Of a DNA stretch of 9,330 nucleotides, positions 5,529-9,330 are shown in pieces. The stretch's first letter is position 1, and each line of letters begins with the position of its first letter. Position numbers and translations under genes: made by a program. Source of the stretch: Kiritimatiellia bacterium (GTDB lineage Bacteria > Verrucomicrobiota > Kiritimatiellia > RFP12 > UBA1067); contig JAFVCR010000146.1 of NCBI GenBank assembly GCA_017479035.1, positions 1-9,330 of the forward strand, given 5' to 3'. Under the pieces are notes generated by a model. The model was given only the letters and a program-made list of their open reading frames with translations, did not search any database and had not been told where the DNA came from.

Positions 5529-7124
5529 ATGGCCGACATCGCAGACACTTTGAAGACTCCCCCTCACTCCGTAGAGGCCGAACGCGGCATCCTCGGTGCA
5601 GTCCTTCTCGATACCCAACTCGGCGATGCCGCGCGCGTCCTAGACCTTTGCCAAACCTCCGGCCTTACCGATGAAAGTTTCTACGTCCCCCAGAACCGCC
5701 TCCTCTACCAAGCAATGGCCGAAATAAACGGCTCCGGCACGCAGCTTGATGCCATCACTCTTGTGGAACGCCTGCGCGCCACGGCGCGTTTCGATGCCGT
5801 AGGCGGCCTTGCATACATCCAGCAACTTATCGATACCACCCCCTCCGCCGCCCACGCCGAGTATTATATCGACATCGTCCGCCAAAAGCACCAACTCCGC
5901 AAAATGATCTCCTGCTCGCAGAAGATCGCCGCCGCCTGCTATGACGACACGCAAAACTCCAATGCGGACATCCTCCTTGGCGAGGCGGAAAAAGACATCT
6001 TCGAAATCGGCGGCACCGCATCCGTCCGCACCGATTGGAAAAGTGCGGTGGATGCCACGCTTTTCAAGATCGAAAACATCTTCGATCGCGGCGCGGGCAC
6101 CTTCGACGGCCTCGCCACCGGCTTCCGCTATATCGACGAAAAACTCATGGGTCTCAAACCCGCCGAGATGATCGTCATCGCCGCTCGTCCTTCCGTGGGC
6201 AAAACATCTTTCGCCATGAATATCGCCGAGTGCGTCGCCACCGGCACCAATATCAACGGCTTCCCAAACAAGTCCGACAACGGCAAGAAGCATCCCGTCT
6301 TGATTTTCTCTCTTGAAATGGACACCCTCTCCCTCGCCAACCGCATGATCTGCGGGCGCGCGCAGGTCTCTTCCTGGCGCATCGCACGCGATTTGATGTC
6401 CCCGTCCGAAAAGGCCGACGCTTCCGGCCGCCTCTTCAAAGCGGCAAACGAACTCAAGCAATCCCCCATTTTCATCGACGATGCCTCCGGCCTCGACATT
6501 GCCGACCTCCGCTCCCGCGCCCGCCGCATGAAAAAGCAGCACGGCATCGAACTTATCGTCATCGACTATCTCCAGCTCTGCAACTGCCGCGAGTTCGCCA
6601 AACAAGGCCGCCAGCTCGAAACGAGCCGCATCTCCGGGCAGATAAAATCTATGGCCAAGGAATTGCAGATCCCCTTGATCGTCCTATCGCAGCTCTCCCG
6701 CGCCAACGAACAGCGCGGCGACAAATACGAGAAACCCAAACTCTCCGACTTGCGCGATTCCGGTGCCATCGAGCAGGATGCCGATATTGTTATGCTTCTG
6801 CGCCGCCCGCGCATGATCCAAGCCCAAAAGGACGACGACTCCCTCAAAAACGCCGCTTTCGTTGACATCGCCAAACACCGCAACGGTGAAACCGGCGAAG
6901 TTGAAATGACTTTCCACGGCGAATACACCCGCTTCGGCGACCGCGCCCCGGAAAGCAAAAACACCTCCGGCGGCAATTCGGTAGACGACATTTCAGAGGA
7001 TTCAATCTCGCAAGGCTCTTCCATCGACGACCCCGTTGCCGATGCCGCCACGCCTCCTCCCGGCGAAACATACTCCCAGGCCACCTTCGCCGATGCCTAT
7101 TTCGACGGCACCGACGTCCCGTGA
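5529..7124 (+). CDS. dnaB: Replicative DNA helicase DnaB
   Basis: The 531-residue protein is the hexameric ring helicase that unwinds DNA 5'-3' at the replication fork and recruits primase. The N-terminal domain opens with HSVEAERGILGAVLLD (13-28) and QNRLLYQAMAEIN, as usual. The RecA-like C-terminal ATPase has TGFRYIDEKLMGLKPAEMIVIAARPSVGKTSFAMN, with the Walker A lysine K225. It also has FSLEM, Walker B VIDYLQL (344-350), LSQLSR, LSDLRDSGAIEQDADIVMLLRR and the K-HRNGETGEV segment. Two features stand out. A 10-15 residue insertion (around TNINGFPNKSDNGKK) lies between the Walker A helix and the FSLEM strand. There is also an acidic, Ser/Pro-rich tail of about 75 residues beyond the usual end near F-x-x-x-Y/TRF, against about 450-470 residues for typical DnaB. 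No intein is visible. The start follows AGAAGGA. Confidence 0.97.
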   Translation: MADIADTLKTPPHSVEAERGILGAVLLDTQLGDAARVLDLCQTSGLTDESFYVPQNRLLYQAMAEINGSGTQLDAITLVERLRATARFDAVGGLAYIQQLIDTTPSAAHAEYYIDIVRQKHQLRKMISCSQKIAAACYDDTQNSNADILLGEAEKDIFEIGGTASVRTDWKSAVDATLFKIENIFDRGAGTFDGLATGFRYIDEKLMGLKPAEMIVIAARPSVGKTSFAMNIAECVATGTNINGFPNKSDNGKKHPVLIFSLEMDTLSLANRMICGRAQVSSWRIARDLMSPSEKADASGRLFKAANELKQSPIFIDDASGLDIADLRSRARRMKKQHGIELIVIDYLQLCNCREFAKQGRQLETSRISGQIKSMAKELQIPLIVLSQLSRANEQRGDKYEKPKLSDLRDSGAIEQDADIVMLLRRPRMIQAQKDDDSLKNAAFVDIAKHRNGETGEVEMTFHGEYTRFGDRAPESKNTSGGNSVDDISEDSISQGSSIDDPVADAATPPPGETYSQATFADAYFDGTDVP

Positions 7125-7134
7125 GCAATACTTT

Positions 7135-8436
7135 TCACAGGCTCTCGGAAAGTGTGCGTATGCGGCGGGATGTGCGCACCGCGCAGAACTGCTTGCCGCA
7201 CATAGAACAATGATCGTCCGAATGCGCTTCGTCCGCAAACGCTCTCGTCTTGAGCCAGCGCGACTTCGCCCGGACGGGATCTAGCGACAGCGCAAACTGC
7301 CTGTCCCAATCGAACGATTCGCGCGCGGCGGCCATTTCGTCGTCGCGGTTGCGTGCGCCTTTCAACCCCCTCGCCACATCGCCCGCGTGCGCCGCAATCT
7401 TGTATGCTATGCAGCCTTGGTGGACTTCCTCGCCGTCCGGCAAGCCTAGATGTTCCGCCGGCGTTACGTAGCACAAAAGGCTTGCTCCATACGTCGCCGC
7501 CTCTGCCGCACCTATCGCGCTCACGATATGGTCGTAGCCGGGTGCGATGTCCGTCACAACCGGGCCTAGAACATAGAAGGGGGCTTTTTTGCACACTTCC
7601 TGCTGGCGCTCCATGTTCATGCGTATCTGGTTCAGCGGTACGTGGCCGGGACCCTCCACCATCACCTGCACGCCGCGCTTGCGGCAACGTTCCACCAGTT
7701 CCGCAAGGGTGTCGAGTTCCGCAAACTGCGCCGCGTCCGACGCGTCTGCAAGGCATCCGGGGCGCAACCCATCGCCGAGCGAGACCGTAACGTCATGCTC
7801 TGCGAGGATGTCCATCACCTCGTCCCAACGCTCGTAAAGTGGATTTTCGCGGCGGTTCTCCATCATCCATTCCGCCATGATCGCTCCTCCGCGCGAGACT
7901 ATCCCCATTTTGCGCTTCATCGCCACAGGAATGTGCTTCAAAAGGAGCCCCGCATGGAGCGTCATAAAATCCACTCCCTGTTCCGCCTGCGCCTTTATTA
8001 CATCCAGGAGAAATCGTGGATCCATCTGCGGAATGTCGCCTTCCAGGCGCGAGATGGTTTCATATACTGGAACCGTGCCAAGCGGCTTCGGGGAATTGTC
8101 CAGCATGCCCTGGCGGATAGCTTTCAAGTCGTCGGACCCCACGGAAAGATCCATCACGAAATCCGCCCCCGCATCGAGCGCGATCTTGAGTTTCTCGAGT
8201 TCGTCTCCCTTGCCGGAGTGCGTTATCGAGCGCCCCAGATTGGCATTGATCTTCGTTGCGAACATCCGCCCCACGCCCACCGCCTCGCAATTCTTGTGCG
8301 CCGGGTTAAGCGGGATCACCGCTTCGCCGGCCGCCACTGCGGCGCGGACTTCTTCCGGCGAAAGGTTTTCTGTTTTCGCCACCGCCTCCATCGCGGGCGT
8401 GGTTATCCCCTTGCGTGCCAACTCCAGCTGCGTCAT
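7135..8436 (-). CDS. thiC: Phosphomethylpyrimidine synthase ThiC, short form
   Basis: ThiC is a radical-SAM enzyme that rearranges aminoimidazole ribotide into hydroxymethylpyrimidine phosphate for thiamine synthesis. The 433 residues match the short family form without the N-terminal extension of E. coli ThiC (about 631). Signatures are ATKINANLGRS, AGADFVMDLS, VEGPGHVPLNQI, APFYVLGPVVTDIAPGYDHI, CYVTPAEHLGLP and the C-terminal cluster motif CSMCGKQFC (C410, C413, C418; CX2CX4C). The ATG at 8436 has AAAGG 9 nt upstream. An ATG at 8442 overlaps the preceding stop as ATGA but leaves only 3 nt after AAAGG; it would add two residues. No TPP riboswitch is seen upstream, and no other thiamine gene is present. 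The close paralogue BzaF, which makes 5-hydroxybenzimidazole for cobamides in anaerobes, uses the same fold and cannot be excluded by eye. Confidence 0.93.
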   Translation of the reverse strand: MTQLELARKGITTPAMEAVAKTENLSPEEVRAAVAAGEAVIPLNPAHKNCEAVGVGRMFATKINANLGRSITHSGKGDELEKLKIALDAGADFVMDLSVGSDDLKAIRQGMLDNSPKPLGTVPVYETISRLEGDIPQMDPRFLLDVIKAQAEQGVDFMTLHAGLLLKHIPVAMKRKMGIVSRGGAIMAEWMMENRRENPLYERWDEVMDILAEHDVTVSLGDGLRPGCLADASDAAQFAELDTLAELVERCRKRGVQVMVEGPGHVPLNQIRMNMERQQEVCKKAPFYVLGPVVTDIAPGYDHIVSAIGAAEAATYGASLLCYVTPAEHLGLPDGEEVHQGCIAYKIAAHAGDVARGLKGARNRDDEMAAARESFDWDRQFALSLDPVRAKSRWLKTRAFADEAHSDDHCSMCGKQFCAVRTSRRIRTLSESL

Positions 8437-8438
8437 GG

Positions 8439-8951
8439 TCATGCGCCTTTCCCGCAGCATTTCTTGTATTTCTTGCCGCTTCCGCATGGGCACGGGTCGT
8501 TGCGGCCTACCTTGGGCTCTGCGCGGCGCACCTGCTCCACTGGCTGTTCGTTTGCAAGAATCCCGTCAATGAATCTCCATTCTCCGTCTATTTTGCGGAA
8601 TGTAGAAATCTCCCTGTGCGCGCAACTCCTCCCTTGCGCCACATAGTGCGCCACGAACTCCACCGTTCCTTCTTCGTCGTTTTCTCCGCCGCCTTCCGTG
8701 GCAAGTATTTCCAGCCCCTGCCATTCAGTCGTGCGCGACCATTCCCGCGTTTCCTGCTCGTTGAATTCCGCCCGCACCTCCGGGCCTGAACTGCGATACA
8801 GAAACTCCACATTGCCGGTTGCATACGCCGCATATCGCGCGCGCATCAACTCTTCCGCCGTCTTTGCGCTGCGCTCGCCGGAAATGACATCGCGGCAGCA
8901 TTCGGCGAAAGTGCTCCCGGACTTGCACGGACAAAATTCTTCGTTTTTCAT
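8439..8951 (-). CDS. YchJ-like SEC-C motif protein (UPF0225 family)
   Basis: The 170-residue protein has a cysteine-rich SEC-C-like motif at each end, CPCKSGSTFAECC (7-19) and GRNDPCPCGSGKKYKKCCG (149-167). The second matches the zinc-binding tail of SecA. Between them lies an NTF2-like domain typical of YchJ (AEELMRARYAAYATGNVEFLYRSS, then TVEFVAHYVAQG...REISTFRKIDGEWRFIDG). The biochemical role of the family is unknown; zinc binding is likely from the motifs. The ATG at 8951 lies 6 nt after a TAGTAT -10 with no Shine-Dalgarno sequence, so the mRNA is predicted leaderless. The stop codon touches the thiC start region, so the two genes probably form one transcript. That pairing is unusual and does not by itself imply a thiamine function. 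Confidence 0.92.
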   Translation of the reverse strand: MKNEEFCPCKSGSTFAECCRDVISGERSAKTAEELMRARYAAYATGNVEFLYRSSGPEVRAEFNEQETREWSRTTEWQGLEILATEGGGENDEEGTVEFVAHYVAQGRSCAHREISTFRKIDGEWRFIDGILANEQPVEQVRRAEPKVGRNDPCPCGSGKKYKKCCGKGA

Positions 8952-8957
8952 GCCCAG

Positions 8958-8986
8958 ATACTAGCAAAAACCCCGTCAAAACGCAA
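8958..8986 (-). promoter_or_regulatory. ychJ-like/thiC promoter, predicted leaderless
   Basis: On the minus strand TGCTAGTAT is an extended -10, with TAGTAT at 8963-8958. A partial -35, TTGCGT (8986-8981), lies 17 nt upstream. The ATG at 8951 is 6 nt past the -10, the same spacing as at ispF. No leader long enough to hold a riboswitch is possible from this start. Confidence 0.55.
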
Positions 8987-9047
8987 CCATATAGTTTGCC
9001 CCCGCACAACTACACCCTTATCCCGGATTTTTGGATGAGGCGGACGG

Positions 9048-9068
9048 GACGTTCCAGCATGGAGCGTC
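9048..9068. repeat. Short palindromic hairpin, 9-bp arms
   Basis: GACGTTCCA (9048-9056) pairs with TGGAGCGTC (9060-9068) around the loop GCA, with one T-G type mismatch. No T-tract follows in either direction, so it is not a clear terminator. It belongs to the repeat-rich right edge of the window. Confidence 0.5.
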
Positions 9069-9120
9069 GTCAAGGGCGCAGGTGCGGATGAATGGCAAGG
9101 GACGGCAAAGCATAAAGCCT

Positions 9121-9236
9121 CACGCAAAGTCCACGAAGTTTTTAAGCCCCGAAGCGGCGATAAGAATACAGACGGGGGTGAAGCGCAGCCCGGTACAGAC
9201 AAAACAACACACAAGCCCCGACGGGGCGGCAGAATA
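9121..9236. repeat. Dispersed composite repeat, right copy
   Basis: This is a diverged, shorter copy of the repeat at 20-180 in the same orientation. It has one GTCCACGAA unit instead of two and a first hairpin weakened by a G-to-C change (GCCCCgaaGCGGC, 9146-9158). Bases corresponding to 'ggaaccc' are deleted, which destroys the right arm of the CGGGGGT hairpin. The last palindrome, GCCCCgacGGGGC (9214-9226), is intact. The decay suggests an old, non-selected copy. Confidence 0.78.
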
Positions 9237-9303
9237 TGCTCCTTACGCACTCTTGCACTTGGTCGATACAAGCTTATCCCGGATTTTGGATTACTCGAAA
9301 TGA

Positions 9304-9330
9304 TTTGCATTGTGCAGTTTGCAGTGTGCA
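9304..9330. repeat. Tandem 13-bp near repeat at window end
   Basis: TTTGCATTGTGCA (9304-9316) and TTTGCAGTGTGCA (9318-9330) differ at one base and are spaced 14 bp apart. The tract runs off the window, so its full copy number is unknown. It is probably another piece of the dispersed repeat family. Confidence 0.5.

Larger units (their letters stand above)
9017..9291. repeat. Segment bounded by 19-20 bp direct repeats
   Basis: CTTATCCCGGATTTTTGGAT (9017-9036) recurs at 9273-9291 with one T fewer, in the same orientation. The 236 bases between hold the hairpin at 9048-9068 and the right composite repeat. No transposase or terminal inverted repeat is visible, so this is at most a non-autonomous or simply repetitive unit. 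The stretch 8952-9330 contains no supported gene. Confidence 0.6.

Noticed and set aside
5640..6605. Minus-strand open frame (321 codons) opposite dnaB
   Set aside because: It is antisense to the conserved helicase core, and its Glu/Val/Gly-rich composition comes from dnaB codon use. A neighbouring plus-strand frame opposite thiC (7642-8646) is rejected for the same reason.
8952..9330. TPP riboswitch upstream of the ychJ-like/thiC operon
   Set aside because: No CUGAGA-type conserved core or paired helices were seen on the minus strand, and the predicted start of transcription is almost at the ATG.

Overview
The window is GC-rich bacterial chromosome with eight confident protein-coding genes, densely packed and framed at both ends by non-coding dispersed repeats. 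Related tracts such as GCCCCGAAGGGGC hairpins, a CGGGGGT...ACCCCCG hairpin, the 'aaagtccacgaag' motif and the 'ctctgcgcctctgcgtt' tract sit at both edges. From memory, repeats of this kind are common in Verrucomicrobiota, Kiritimatiellota, Lentisphaerota and Planctomycetota. A PVC-group organism is therefore my best guess, but it is an inference and no gene here proves it.

Layout: positions 1-303 are repeat-derived, with no gene. holA (DNA polymerase III delta, minus) and ispF (MEP-pathway isoprenoid synthesis, plus) diverge from a mirror-symmetric promoter region at about 1469-1514. Next comes a four-gene minus-strand operon running from 5371 down to 2050: an OmpR/PhoB-type response regulator, a PhoR-like sensor kinase, an unrecognised exported protein and a short MgtC/SapB-type membrane protein. 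Adjacent reading frames in it overlap by 4 or 11 nt or are 1 nt apart. Divergent from that operon is dnaB, the replicative helicase (plus). It converges, with a 10-nt gap, on a minus-strand pair made of a YchJ-like SEC-C protein and thiC (short form; thiamine pyrimidine synthase). Positions 8952-9330 hold the pair's promoter and then more dispersed repeats.

Two themes stand out. First, five promoters can be read, and all have an extended -10 (TGnTATAAT or TGnTAGTAT). Three of them (ispF, response regulator, ychJ-like) place the -10 only 6-9 nt before the ATG with no Shine-Dalgarno sequence, which suggests leaderless mRNAs. Operon-internal genes, holA and dnaB instead have Shine-Dalgarno-like sequences. 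Second, the regulator/dnaB intergenic region carries TTGTC(A/G)A units repeated every 11 bp, like a Pho box. The array ends 10 bp upstream of the dnaB -10, beside a regulator-kinase pair whose sensor resembles PhoR. MgtC in the same operon fits a phosphate/magnesium/ATP homeostasis module, and the operator suggests a possible tie to the replicative helicase. These are sequence-based hypotheses, not demonstrated functions.
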